Shown here one piece after another: positions 13,238-25,410 of a DNA stretch of 64,000 nucleotides (the stretch's first letter is position 1; each line of letters opens with the position of its first letter). The stretch comes from Azolla caroliniana. Taxonomy: Eukaryota; Polypodiophyta. The notes under the pieces were generated by a model. It did not search any database. It saw nothing but the letters and a program-made list of their open reading frames with translations, and had not been told where the DNA came from. The stretch is from the NCBI GenBank assembly GCA_043228905.1, contig JBHGNT010000011.1, positions 16,802,001 through 16,866,000 on the forward strand. Direction: 5' to 3'. Made by a program: the position numbers and the translations under genes.

Positions 13238-13549
13238 CTCTGGCTCTCTGTCTCTGTGCGAAATCCTAAAACCCTCACAAAAACCTGACACCATCAAGAA
13301 TTTTGATTGTTGTGAAATGGGGCATCATTATTATGTTTCCATTTTGCTTTTGCTTTTGATTTTGCCTTGAATGAGGGAGATGTGAGGGGGTATGTATTTG
13401 TAATTTCCAGAAAACGGAGGAGGGCATTTAGGTGAATAAATTTTTTGCTCTGTTTCTCCCCCCTTTTTTCTGCATATACATAATTTGTTAAAACATGATA
13501 ATGATGATGATGATGATGTCCTTTGGCTACCTGCTATAGCAAATTGGCT
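13199..13549. promoter_or_regulatory. Shared divergent promoter between signal peptidase and thioredoxin z genes
   Basis: Only 351 bp separate the start codons of the minus-strand signal peptidase (13198) and the plus-strand thioredoxin z (13550). Both leaders and both core promoters must fit here, so a bidirectional promoter is the simplest reading. It contains a GA/CT run at about 13203-13234 adjoining the peptidase start and an ATG repeat at 13501-13518 on the thioredoxin side. I see no convincing TATA box. Confidence 0.6.
13495..13539 (+). other. Possible upstream ORF in the thioredoxin z leader
   Basis: ATG ATA is followed by six ATG codons in frame, then TCC TTT GGC TAC CTG CTA TAG. 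This gives a 14-codon open frame with seven in-frame starts that ends 10 bases before the main ATG at 13550. It matters only if transcription begins upstream of 13495, which the sequence cannot show. Confidence 0.35.
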
Positions 13550-16500
13550 ATGGCTATGGCTATGGCGATGGCTGTGCCGTCTTCAATGACATTGACTGTC
13601 GCTTCTTCCCTCAAGGTCTCTCTTCCTCTTCCTCTTTCCCCTCCTCCGCCTTTTCCTCATCTTCTCCACGTTAAGCGTACATACCCTCTTCTCAGCACTC
13701 GCAGAGCGTCTTTTCCTCTCACAGAGGCCAAGATTTATCGAGAGTCCAAGCATTATTTGGTGGTAAGTAAACCTTACTCTACTACCTCTCTCTGCCATTC
13801 GTGTGTGTAAGAATTTCTCTCTCTCTCTCTCTCTCTCTGTGCCCCCGCCCCCCCCCCGCCCAATAATCGTTATTTTTAATTTTCAAGCGGTAATTCAAGC
13901 ATTGTCTGGTGGCAATGAAACCCTAATTTCTTGTGCACGGCTTGCTTATTGATTATCAAGAATCAAAACTTTGTTTTGGTAGTAATGAACCTATTGAAAC
14001 CCTAATTTTCTTCAGTGCAGCTGTTCACCTGTTCTTACCCGCCCCTTCTTTTAATATTTGTTACTGAAGAATCAAAGCATTGTATGGTGATAATGAACTG
14101 TCAAAAAAATCCATAATATTCTTATATGTAGGATTGTTTTTGCTTCAGTTTGCAGAACAAAGTTTCTTTTGATTTGTTTCTGTTTGCAGAACAAAGTTTC
14201 ACGGACTGAACTTGAGAAGCTCTTGGACTCTAGCCGAACCAAGTCGGTCATCGTGGATTTCTTCGCGACATGGTGTGGACCTTGCATTATCCTTGCACAA
14301 GAACTTGAAAAGGTAAATTATGCTGTCTACTTCCACACAAAATTAGGCTCTACTAAAACCAAACTTAAGAAATTCTAAATTTCAATGGTATACAATGTAA
14401 TGACCTCCCCCCTTCCACTATGGAAGCATCTTTAACCCAGGTCCCTCTGAGAAAAACATAACATTTCGTACCTACAATGTCATAAGCCGTGCCCACCTCA
14501 ATGGAGGTACTTAAGCTTTGATATTGCAGCTCCTCTTGTCGGTTCTCCATTGGTTCTTCTTGCTTTTGTGTTACTACTTGCCAGTCCAGTCCTCCACTTC
14601 TCCCCGTTTGATTCCCATGGCTTCTTCTTAATGTGGCCTTTTCTTGCTGTTGTGTATGATGCCGTGATGCGCCACCTTGTGTGTTTTTGAGCAGGTTATT
14701 GTCTCTACCTTCAGCCTTTTTCATGGTATTGTTTACTGGTAAAGGTGCACTGTCCCCCGGATATGGTTGCTGAGGAGTTCTGAGACTTGCAAACAGGAAA
14801 TTTTAGGACCATTGTTTGTTGAAGCTCCTAACCATTATCCTGGTGTGGTGCTGGTCTTCTTTTTCTCTATGCATTCCGAGAGTGGAATGCCCTGTTACAT
14901 GGACTCTCTCCCACCATGGACAAAGTAGATCACTGATTTAGCATTCCTTTAATCAATGTAATTACATGTCTCTATTGCAAAGTTATGATTCAAGATTATC
15001 CTTATCAGGATATGCTCAGCGCTGTATTCCTCCATTTGAGTCCTCAATGTGCTTGATGTGCCTTGAATGCCCACTCTGCCTGCATATTTCTCCGGCTCGA
15101 TCTCCCCATCCGAATATATGGGAATAAGGAATGCTTATTAAGTGGCCTGCCCTATGGCCAGATTTGTCAGTTCTGACTAAGTGCCCATTGGATTATGGCC
15201 ACCTTTCTTGCTCAGGTTCGATGAGGTCGATTCTTGCAGTTAAACACCTGGCACACAGGATAAACAAGGGAAGATAGGTTAGAACTTGAGATTAGATTTA
15301 GGGATGATACAGAGATCTTCTTGAGTGCTAAACTCTGATGCCTCAATTGTTTTGTTATATAAACTATTGCTAGTTGACAGCAATGGAATACTTGAAGGCA
15401 AAAACATCTGTGTAGGCAGAATCATTCGCAACAGTTAATGTTAACAGCTTAAGATAACGAAAAGGTCTCGTTTTTAGATTTTCTGATAATCTTTTCGGCC
15501 TCTCTGTTCTCCAAATTTATCGAGTCACTTTCTTGCAAAGTGCTTCCCGTTTTTGCCATCTTCCAATCAGCCAACTTCTCATTGATCTTTTTGGGAATCT
15601 CTAAAAGCTATCAGATAAGCTGTTTTTTCTGATTAACTTCTAGATTTTAACACATCTACCCAATTTCATGAATATTAAGATTTATACTGATACATGCTTA
15701 TAAACGCGTCGGTCCAACATGTGGAACATTTTAGGGCTGAAATGTTTCAGTGGTGATATCATTCTGTTGACGTTGGTGGAAAGTGCTCTGAAAGCTCCAT
15801 ACGTTGGTTTCAATTGTGAACATTGACCTAAACGAGCATTTTGGCATTAACTCTGTTTTAAGGGCGTGAGTGTAGCTAATTAAATTCTCTGTTGGTTATC
15901 AATAAAGAAATAACGAAAGATGAACCCATCTTTGAGGGCCAAAATGTGTCAATTCCTTGCTGGTAGCAACATAGCTTCCAGAATGTAAAAGTAAGTCTTA
16001 AATGAGTCTAAAGACTCTGCTGGGAGATGAAATTTTACCTAAGCAGTTTGATTGGTGTTTTACTGGGCCACTTTCAGAAGCCATTGCAATGGAGTTGAAT
16101 TTGAAATTACAGAAGGAAGGAGATCATACAGAATATATGTATCTCAAAGTTGATTGTTATTGGTATCTGGTTGGATGACTTTTTGTTTTGCTAGTTTCAT
16201 TTAATTCCACTGGTTTTCGAGTTTCCTGAAGCACAAAATAAATTTTCTGCACACTGCATCTGCCCACTACTTGTAAAAGAATTTATATGAAATTGGGTAT
16301 GATATGAAAAATATTCTCAGGTGAAATGGATATTCTGTGCTAGACTTTGAATTTTGTTTTGACATTTGTCCTTTTTTATGTAAAGATTTAGTGATTCATT
16401 TTTATATGAGAATTTACTGAAAAAAAGGCTCAAAGAAGGATTACAAAATACAACTATCTATACTCATGTCAGTGATGCAAAGCATATTTTTTGTAGCTTT

Positions 16501-16836
16501 TATTCCATAATGGTAGCAACTCATTTTCTCCTATGCATTTATGTAGTTAGCAGTTGAGTTCGGGCATGAAGTGGAATTTGTGAAGATTGATACGGATGAA
16601 GAGTACGAACTTGCCCAAAAGATGGAGGTTATATTACCACTACTTCCTTGACCCAGTGAGTGTTTGAGTTATGTTTTCCATGTTTATGGCTCTGAATATA
16701 TCGTCTTTATTGGCAGGTCCGTGGTTTGCCTACTGTTATTTTTGTGAGCAAAGATGTAGAGAAGAATGCTATTCGTACTGAGGGCGTTTTTCCGAGAGAT
16801 ATTTATCGGGATATTATAAAAGATCATCTCTTGTAA
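13550..16836 (+). CDS. TRXz: Thioredoxin z (CITRX-type), plastid
   Basis: Exons: 13550-13762, 14190-14312, 16547-16627, 16717-16836, joining in frame to 178 residues. The protein has the active site ATWCGPC, then LAVEFGHEVEFVKIDTDEEYELA and the cis-proline region VRGLPTVIFV, and ends with FPRDIYRDII. The TDEEYELA and RTEGVFPRDI sections are typical of thioredoxin z/CITRX rather than of m, f, x or y types. In angiosperms this protein is tied to the plastid-encoded RNA polymerase and reduces plastid partners such as FLN proteins. The Ser/Pro-rich first exon, opening with a repeated Met-Ala, looks like a transit peptide. In-frame codons upstream give no earlier ATG before a stop at 13514. Intron 1 has a duplicated acceptor (see separate entry), and intron 2 is about 2.2 kb. 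Confidence 0.92.
14148..14200 (+). promoter_or_regulatory. Duplicated 3' splice site of thioredoxin z intron 1
   Basis: The 19-base sequence GTTTGCAGAACAAAGTTTC occurs at 14148-14166 and again at 14182-14200, so the acceptor CAG/AACAAAG is present twice, 34 bp apart. Only the downstream copy keeps the reading frame; use of the upstream copy adds 34 bases and shifts the frame. Confidence 0.85.
14313..16546 (+). other. Long intron 2 of thioredoxin z
   Basis: This 2.2-kb intron sits between the active-site exon and the exon beginning LAVEF. I see no coherent gene in it. It includes a short perfect inverted repeat (GCATTCC, six bases, GGAATGC) near 14871. An open frame on the minus strand at 14365-14724 has no family resemblance and is taken as chance. 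Confidence 0.55.
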
Positions 16837-17950
16837 CTTCACATCTTGTTTAGGTCACGGATCTTCAAATCACTGTCACAAAATGCATATTTGAGAGTAA
16901 TACACTTAACGACTCGTTATTCATGGATGTCTTATATGTAAAATTCTATATGCATAACCATAATATCTAACGTAGTGCAGATGTTTTTACAGAGGAGATC
17001 ACAGGATTGTACAGAGGCTCAAGGTTATAGATGAACCTTTAACTGCAATATGCACCTAGGCTTTAGTGTTTAGATAAATGTTATTTTATCCATGGATGTG
17101 TAAATCTACTTTTTTATATTCAGGAGTTTATACTGTTTCTTACTTTAATGAATAGTTCCATTTGGTGACAAGTAACCTAAAAGCTAAGATGGGTGATTTA
17201 TTATTATATCTTGCATTTGATTGTTGGTTAACTTTATCGTATATTGTTTCCTAATCTTGTCGGTAATGTATAATCAAAATAAGATACTCTTTGAACTTTT
17301 ATTTTGCAAGGCTTAAAAGGGAGACCACTTATGATTTAGAAACATTGTTATGTTGGTAAGTGGTTGAGGTGAGCTTTGTTGTTTAAGGCTGTGCAATAGA
17401 ATGATTTGTGAAAATTGAGAAAGCTGTAATTGCGAATTTGTGGCTGATCAGCATTAAAAGCATGAAAAGTGGTTTGAGAGTACTTCCTCTTCTTTTGCGT
17501 TGAGTTGTCTATTGCCAATTATGTCCACAATATGTTTATAATACATATTGGACATTTGGATTAGGCATGTTGATTGGGTTCAATTACAATCGACAAAAAG
17601 TGTAGTAAGAGATGTCATGCATGTCAATCTCTTTGAAGGGATTACTTCGTGCATGAGATTGGAGATTAGACGGATGTTTGAGAAGATTGTGTCCCATTGA
17701 TAATGGAGGTCTTTCAAAAACTAGTATTGTTCAAGTATATCGTGTCTTAAACTCTTGCCTACATGGATGTTAGAGATGAGTTGCACAAGTTGATACTAAT
17801 AATGGGAAAGTGATATACTCGCCATTATGTTAAGTCCAAAGTAGAAATTTGTGCAAGCATCAAGAGTATCTTACGTGAGTGCATCTAAGAAAAAGGATAC
17901 CAATGTGTGATCAATGAACTCAACATCGCATCACATTTGAGATTACATAC
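16837..17950. other. 3' flank of thioredoxin z, no gene seen
   Basis: AT-rich sequence following the stop codon. It presumably holds the 3' untranslated region and then intergenic DNA running into a decayed retroelement. No supported feature. Confidence 0.5.
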
Positions 17951-19210
17951 TTTTGTCGGAGATTGTGCAACTCAAGATTTACAAGGGGCAATCATGGAGT
18001 GCAACACAGAAAGGCCCCAAAATGGGAGGCTTGAGCTTTAAATTTACGTTTGAGAGGTTAGGTGCCTTTTCATGGGTGTCACGATGGTCGGGTTTGATCG
18101 AGTGTGCACAAAAATTGGAGATGGCTAGTGTACATATGCGAGTGGTTTGTGTCTCTTGGTGATGTACTAGGAAGGCGGTCTTGGTGTTTAGTATCTATAC
18201 ACACATTACATGTGTGGGTGTGAACCAAAAAGAAACAACAAAGTAGTAGTAAGAAGACAAGAAGACAGATGGATTGGGGTTTTTTCAAGATTGGAAGTAC
18301 TCTTGGCTGTTAAAAGGTATTCCGATGTTAAGACATACCAGTTTTTTGAGGTGGATGAAACAAAACAACTGTCTCAATCGGGGGAAATGGTGATCGATTA
18401 TCCCTATGCTATTGAACACAAGATAAGGATCATAGGATATGCCGACCGTAAATGGTATATTGATCCAATGATAGAGGAAATAAGACCACATTGGAAGTTG
18501 TGGGTATTAGCTAAAACCCCGTTATTGAGATTAGATTGGGACCCAATTGATTATTAGTGGACATATCCTTACACGGGTAACAGGTTCAATTTCTTCCAAT
18601 ATTCTGTACAGTTGGGAAGACATGTACTTTCGGACACACATGAGGTGTTGCCGACTACATCTCAATATTGGAATCAACAAGGTATTACTCCTCAATTCCT
18701 TGCAAAATTATGGGATATCTTATGGGCAAGAAAACAACCATAGAAAATATTGCATGTACACCGGGCCTTGTCGGTTGGCACATGGTTGCATAGGATGGGA
18801 GTATCTTTTGGTTGTACTTGATGTCATTTACAAATGGAAACTCAAAAACATTGTTTATGGGAATGCATTTAGTCTCAACCGATATGGAAACATCTCCTTA
18901 GAATTTTTGCTAGTTATTTTCCCCCATTGGTTTTCACTTGCGGCATGGTGGTTTGGACATCTCTTGTCAGTGATGCGTTCCATTATGACACAGAATCTAT
19001 GGACCATGGGTTTTTCACTAAATATGGAAGTGTTCATACATTACCATTGCTATCATTACAGTTTTTAGGAGTACGAAAGGAAATCCAACAAGTATGGGAG
19101 ATACTGAGTAGTACCATTGTATATCACATCGGGAAGATTCGGTGCGCTCTCGTTTTCCATCAACTTAAAACACCACCAACTGTGAAGTGGTTTCAAATAT
19201 TTGGTTAGAC
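17950..19210 (+). mobile_element. Decayed LINE-type retrotransposon, 3' part with RT-associated zinc-binding domain
   Basis: Reading through stops and frameshifts on the plus strand from about 18210 gives a continuous retroelement-like protein. The most telling part, about 18720-18960, reads ALSVGTWLHRMG, then a Cys-x2-Cys-like pair, then HCLWEC and W. This is the zf-RVT pattern (C..C...E...H.L..C..A...W) found downstream of plant LINE reverse transcriptases. At least two in-frame stops and a frame change interrupt it, so it is not functional. The reverse transcriptase itself was not recognised. The 5' limit is uncertain. Confidence 0.6.
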
Positions 19211-19344
19211 ATAGTTCATACTTTGAAGGGTCAATGGGATGGTATAGTTGGAGATTCTGAGGCTAAAATTGCTCAATGACATGAGTTTCTTATTATCTGG
19301 ACAACTACTCCATTCATGACATTCAATTACGGCAATCCTTATTG

Positions 19345-19371
19345 CCCCCCCCCCCCCCCCCCCCCCCCCCC
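19345..19371 (+). repeat. Poly-C run of 27
   Basis: A pure C homopolymer, the longest of several in this window (others near 5985, 13848, 20126, 28659, 32683, and a G run near 37182). The length in the assembly may be unreliable. Confidence 0.9.
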
Positions 19372-19504
19372 ATCACATAGAGGTTTAAAATCTTGTAAAA
19401 TGTTTTATACTAATGAGAGGATATCATTTAAAAAAAGAAGAAGAAGAAGACAAGAAGACATGGAGATGGATGATGCATTAGCGGTAGAGCATCACACGAC
19501 TCAA

Positions 19505-19850
19505 TGAGAGACACATACACACACACACGCACACGCACACATACATAAATATATACATAGATGCATACATGGGTACATACATACATACATGACATACATG
19601 ATGCATGCATACATAGATGCATGCATACATAGATGCATACATGTAAATACATATATACATACATACATTATTTCATGCATACATATGTAACATATGTACA
19701 TGACACACACACATATATACATACATGTAAATACATATATACATACATACATTATTTCATGCATACATATGTAAAATATGTACATGACACACACATATAT
19801 ATGTATACATACATGACATACATAGATATACATACATACATACATTCAAA
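19505..19850 (+). repeat. CATA/CA microsatellite with an internal duplication
   Basis: Tetranucleotide CATA and dinucleotide CA repeats. A unit of roughly 100 bp (ACATGTAAATACATATATACATAC ... TATGTACATGACACAC in part) is tandemly duplicated at about 19635-19705 and 19723-19790. The Met-Tyr-Val-Cys-rich open frames across it on the minus strand are repeat artefacts. Confidence 0.85.
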
Positions 19851-21608
19851 GAGCGAAGTAAATAATAAGACCACAACAATAATATGTAATGCAAACGGAG
19901 ACGCAGAGGCGGAGAAACAAACAGAGGAACAGAAACAAAGAGCTCCACTCGACTTGACCTCTGCTCCTTTGGAACACACGATTAGATACCGATCCTCCCC
20001 CTTCCACTCGCTACCTCCCCTTGTGAGTGCTCTCAAATCTGTCTTCTTATTCTCCTCCTCTGCCTGTCTTCTTTTCTCTTTCTAACCCCATTTTCACACA
20101 TATAGATTACGCTTCTGATGCATACCCCCCCCCATCCTTTTTTTTTTATATTTTTATATATTTTTATATTATGGATTTCATATCTCATGTGCAGTGCCGT
20201 TTTGTCTCTATTTTCTTTGAAAAATGTTGTTTTTTGGTTTCAATAGGAATCCGACACAGTTGGGTAGTGATTGTAAAACCAAGGATTAAGGATAGGATTG
20301 TATGACCATTTCTAGTTTCGTTTCCGTGGAGAGAAATAAACACTGGAATAGGTTTTTATGGATATCTGGAAAGAAGAGTAGTGATGATCTATCTGATGTT
20401 GACATTTCTTACGCATATCTAATAGTATCATGGAAGGTAGTCTGGTAAAGTGTATGTATATATGTGCTTACGTAATTACACACACATATTCACACTTAAA
20501 CTGCATTCGGATACATATGGATATATGTTGAACATGTACATATACATATACACATATGCATATTTGTACAGGTACAAGTACACACATTATGTACATGTAC
20601 TCTTGATGGTTCTCCATTTTTGTAGTTAACTATCTTGCTTCATGATTGGCAGTACTTCTCAATTTGTTGTACCATTTGTTTCAATGGTACTCAAACTTTG
20701 CCTCTCGATTGTTTTCTTGTCATGGAAAACCTCTAGGAGGTTATTCAAGTATTGTGAGGGTATTTAAGTGTTCAAAAGAGGTGTTTATAGGTTGGCCACA
20801 GTAATATGACACTGCTTCTTCCGTATGTAGAGTTTATCTTATTCTTTGTATCCCATGCGTGGCTGTTATAGAAACGTTAAACAAATGGAAAATGAAAAAA
20901 GTATAGGTTTTCCATTTAGACATAAACCTTAGCTACCAGAAGCTGTTACCACTAAGCTTGGACACTGGTGATATGTTGAACCTCAATGCTGCATTTTCAC
21001 TATGATCGTTTCGATATCGATCCCTGATTGTTGTGAGCTTAGATCCTTGGTTGGGTATCTCTTTTATTTTATGAGAGGATCTACCTCATCATATAGGCAC
21101 TCTGGACTTGCTGCCTCATGATGAGCGGAATGATCATCATCAGGATATTCCGTTCATATAGGTACTGATATGATCTTTTGATGTATTGGGAAGAGCCATT
21201 ATGCTCACATGCTTGGTATGGCATGAGGAGGTTCATACCCTATACCCGTTGTTTTCATCGCTAAAGTGTGATCATTACTATTCAATTAATTGATTTGGTA
21301 TCACGCAAGTTCGCTGGTTTAAAATAAATAAACTCCATTTTCTTGTTTTATGAAGTCTTCGATTTATTTGTATATATCTTTTTATTTATGTTTGAATGGT
21401 GGTTGCAATCTCGTTCTTGAAACTCTCAAATGGACATGTAGGTCACCTAGTGAAGAAAGAGAACAATAATCCACAAAGCAACTAAGAAGATCCATTAAAT
21501 GCAAGAATAAGAACCAGACACAGTTCATGCTGCTTCACAACATCAATTCAAATAAATGCAAGAGCCTTTGTGTCTACACACAAAGGTGATTCACCCTTTG
21601 CCACTAAA
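19851..21608 (+). other. Spacer and probable leader (with intron) of the RING gene
   Basis: No coding gene is seen. A CT-rich, leader-like segment ends near 20020 with CCCTT/GTGAGTGC, a plausible donor. A plausible acceptor (ACATGTAG before GTCACC) lies near 21441. This would give the RING gene at 21609 a noncoding first exon and a leader intron of about 1.4 kb. Inference from splice motifs only. Confidence 0.35.
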
Positions 21609-22253
21609 ATGCAAATGCCAGAGTGCCCAGTATGTTGGGATGTCTTCAATGATAATGTACGCATGCCCCGAATACTTAGGTGTGGCCACACAGTATGCCA
21701 ATCATGCATCGAATACCTTCCGGTTGATTCAAGTATGGGTCAAGAGTGCTTATTATGTCCAGAATGCCGAAGTCCATGTCTATGGAGAGGTGTGAGAGAG
21801 CTTCCAAAGAATTTCATTTTGCTAAGAGCAATGAATTTAGCATCATCCCAAAGGTCAGAGTCAGACACTGTGTCTGGCACTGGCACTGGCTCTGGGAGTC
21901 GTATTGATGAGCTCTACATCTCGAGTATGCTTTTTGATCTCCCCTTGCTCTTCTCTTTGTTGCACTTCATCTCGATGGAGACTCGGTGGCTCCAGAGAAT
22001 GGTCAAAAGGAAGCTCTGGGAAGTCATGAGATTGTTTGGCCTTGCAGTGTTGTTGCTTATGTTGGTACCTTTATCTCTTGTTCATATGCTTTTGGCATGG
22101 TGGGTTGCCTCTTTGGGCTTCATTTTGCTTCTTTGGTTCACTGTGGGTGGTTTCGGCTTCGGTGCCTTTATTCTTTTCGTGTGGGTTTCATATAATATTG
22201 TATATACATTCATGCGGCTCAATAGATCGCTACATCGGAAGCCAACAGAATGA
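21609..22253 (+). CDS. RING-finger membrane protein, probable E3 ubiquitin ligase
   Basis: A single-exon frame of 214 residues starting MQMPECPVCWDVF. The frame is open further upstream but has no ATG there, so 21609 is the first methionine. The RING is C3HC4: CPVC at 6-9, Cys25 and His27 of RCGHTVC, Cys30 and Cys33, and CPEC at 50-53. ELPKNFILLRAM follows, a pattern common after RINGs in TRIM-like and plant RING proteins. The C-terminal half is strongly hydrophobic, with a segment near 107-122 and likely membrane spans near 142-162, 163-179 and 181-202, ending in a basic tail. A RING plus membrane spans suggests a membrane-bound E3 ligase; substrate and compartment are unknown. There is no intron in the coding part. 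Confidence 0.8.
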   Translation: MQMPECPVCWDVFNDNVRMPRILRCGHTVCQSCIEYLPVDSSMGQECLLCPECRSPCLWRGVRELPKNFILLRAMNLASSQRSESDTVSGTGTGSGSRIDELYISSMLFDLPLLFSLLHFISMETRWLQRMVKRKLWEVMRLFGLAVLLLMLVPLSLVHMLLAWWVASLGFILLLWFTVGGFGFGAFILFVWVSYNIVYTFMRLNRSLHRKPTE

Positions 22254-25200
22254 TATGAATAGGTGATTGATGTCTTTGAGCAACCTTTGTGGGGTCTCCT
22301 TGATTGAAAAAGTATATTCAACAGACATGATTGATTCTTATAGAAGTATATTTATACACATTTATAAATGTCAATAGACATGCATTCTTTTTGAAAGGTT
22401 GTAAGCTTATGTTGGCTCTTTTATGGGCATTATATCCATTCATTATGGTTGAGAATTTTTGGGGGATCTTATATATAAGCTCTCTTTGAACTGACAATAG
22501 CACACAGTTTGCATAATGCTTACGGCATACTATTATTGATAGCATTGAAGAATTAAGTGGTTCCCTTGTTTCTCTTGTTGATCCCAAATTTGTGAGTGAA
22601 AATATTAAATAGTTTCTATGATGATATAGTTGAGTACCATGAATGTCTGAGAACTTCAGCTTTTAGCAACTAAATGACTCGTCTATTTAGACAATCTTTT
22701 GAGCCATATGTAACAATGTTTCTTTCACATGTTCAGATTACGAACCCACGACTTATTAATATGCGGGATTGATTGCTCAAGCCTCCCACAACCTTAAGTG
22801 TATGGATTAATTGCTTGAGTCTGGACGTCCATGCCCTGATCTTATCATATTGATCTAAATCTCCACTGAAACTTGCCTATAACAATAATAGAATATAGAA
22901 GCCAAAGAATTACCCAATAGATTGCTTATTATTTTGGACATGTAAATATATGAATGTGTTAGGTTTGTCTTTTGTGTGTTCTTATGTTAACTTTGTGTAC
23001 AACTATTTTATGATTGCTTTTATGTAATTGTATGTTTTGCATAAGAGTGGAGCAAACAAATGTCAATCTAATAACAGGCTAAAACAAGGAGATATATAAA
23101 CTCTACCTAATGTTTTATCCTTTAATTTCTATAAAAAGCTGAGGCTCACAAGTTATTAATTATGTGATTGCCAATGAATGGTCTATTGCAATTATGGCAA
23201 GATGTTTATCTCTTCATTGTATTTGTATGTTTCTGGAGAATGCAAGTTTACATCACTGAAATGAATAGGAGTGTAGTGATACATTTTATGTATTTTTTGT
23301 ATTGAGACTATCAAAATGCTTGGGTAGATTGTAAGTGGTGACATAATGGACGATTATTGCCTACTTGAAATTATTTAGAGTATGTATAAATTGGACATGT
23401 ATTCTACATATCATCATCAATATTGTATCAATTCTATTCCTTGTCATTTGAGTACGTAATAATATAATAACATGTACATATTAAGGAAATGCTTTCATAG
23501 TTTGGTTTCGCATGTAAACTTCTGTTTTCAAATTGAATTGTTTGCTGATTAATCAATTTTGCATACACATGTGGACAACTACACTACAACCATACACAAA
23601 CAAAACTCACCAAACTATTTGTACAAGAGAATGGTTGTTACCACACAATTTAAACGTTAAGAAAAGTAGCTTGTTGATTACTCTTTCCAAGCTCCAATAT
23701 AACCTCAAGCTATGCATTGGCCATAAATGATGGTTATAACAAACCTCTAGCTGACACAGACAACGTTGATACTCTGATAACTAAACCTTACACTGAAACA
23801 TGCTTTTCCAACCAAGAGAAAAAAATTGCCCTTCTTTTATGTTCGAGTTTTTCTACAAACTTCCAAATAGCTACCAATCACTCTATTCATATATATTTTT
23901 GCATTTGCAGTGCAAAAGATTTGAACCATACACTGATGTTTTAAACCATATATTAAGAAGGCATACTTATATCCCATATTAAGACAGATCCTAATAGAAC
24001 ATCATCTTCCTTCAAATGCATGCTTCAATCCAGTGTTGATAACACAACTCAAAAGGTCAAGGGTACTATCTTCCTTCAAATGCATGCTTCAATCCAGTGT
24101 TGATAACACAACTCAGAAGGTCAAGGGTGGATCATGATAACGAATTACAACAAAGCTTTTTGTATACACGCAGCAATTTGTATTTGAAGAGCCAACTTCA
24201 AAGATGCTACAATGTTATACAGTTAAATGTTGATGGACTTCCTTGTACAAACCCAATGCGTCAATAACACCTCAAATTTTAGATCTTGCATGGGCCATCA
24301 GTAAGAATCCCAACTGAGCTTTTCAAATGTATTAAGATGCACACACACAACACTCAGAAATTTTCCTACTACTTTCAAAGACCCATTTTCTGAAGCAGGA
24401 AAGTTACATGCAGCTTCTCTGGTATTATCTGCAGATTTTTAATAAAGCCACCCTCATACTGCTCTGAATTGTCAATAAAAACCAGCAATTAACAGACAAA
24501 AATTGCAATCTTCGACTGAATGTTTTTGTAATACTGATACAAGAAACCATACCCTCTTAATCTAAACCTTCAATTGTGACATCCTGATATTAACATCTCT
24601 CTATCATTATCTCTAGGTGGAATCCCGGTTAAACACAGCATTGTGCTGCTTTGCTGAGAGAACCCAATATCTTGCTTACTGTGACAATCCGCAGGACATT
24701 GATGTGAGGACACAAACTCCACTACTTTCTATCTCCACTCCTTATCTTGTAAATTGAAGCTGAAGTTGTACCTCCAATTCACATTTCAGTGATGGAATTC
24801 TTTCCATTTCACCTGTGAGCCTCATGTTGCGTGATGATATGAGGAGAGACACAAACGTCATTTTGGTTTTATTACAGTGAAATTTTTGGACCCTTGTATG
24901 GAGAACTCTTTACAACAAAGTCATTTGGAGGGTGGAACTCGTCCAACCATGCCAAATCTTGCTCCAATTGATCACTTTTACTATCCTCTGAAACTGACCC
25001 TGTGCCATGCCATCAGAACAAGTAGAAACTTAACTTTATTCACATGCTTTAGTCAGAGAGATGAGCAAGTCAATAAACGATAGAAACCATTACATGGGAG
25101 AAGTGAGATTAGTAAAACTTACATTTAACCAACTATAGAAGTTATTGCACCCAAGAGATACAGGAGAAAAGAAGCAAAAATCATTATATGGTAGATACAG

Positions 25201-25410
25201 AATGAACAAATCAATAAATTATTGAAATTATAGCATATAACATTAATGTTTTCAGGGGAGAGGGGAGAGAAGCAAATCAATAAATGATAGAAATCATTCC
25301 ATGGGATTAGTAAGAGCTAGAAAGAAAGAAAGAAGTATTTACATCTCTTAAATGTTAAAGCCACGAGAACTGAGATTACATTTGAAAATGTTGTGTGATC
25401 TTGCAGAACC
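22254..25410. other. AT-rich spacer with a short tandem duplication
   Basis: No gene is supported. A 64-bp tandem duplication, nearly perfect, occupies 24004-24067 and 24068-24127 (both contain TTCAAATGCATGCTTCAATC). From about 25060 to 25315 a short motif around TCAATAAATGATAGAAATCATT recurs three times. The rest is AT-rich without recognisable content. Confidence 0.55.

Noticed and set aside
13199-13297. Earlier start of the signal peptidase at 13297
   Set aside because: It would add 33 residues including a Ser-Leu run translated from a GA microsatellite; the ATG at 13198 begins a normal transit-like sequence.
13523-13549. Longer N-terminus of thioredoxin z from 13523
   Set aside because: The codon there is TTG; the first in-frame ATG is 13550, and a stop lies in frame at 13514.
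14365-14724. 119-codon open frame, minus strand, inside thioredoxin z intron 2
   Set aside because: No recognisable domain, low-complexity composition, and it lies in an intron of a well-supported gene.
19428-19845. Cys/Tyr/Met-rich open frames on the minus strand
   Set aside because: Direct translation of the CATA/CA microsatellite.
21570-21608. 13-residue N-terminal extension of the RING protein
   Set aside because: The codon at 21570 is GTG and no ATG occurs upstream in frame; plant translation from it is unlikely.
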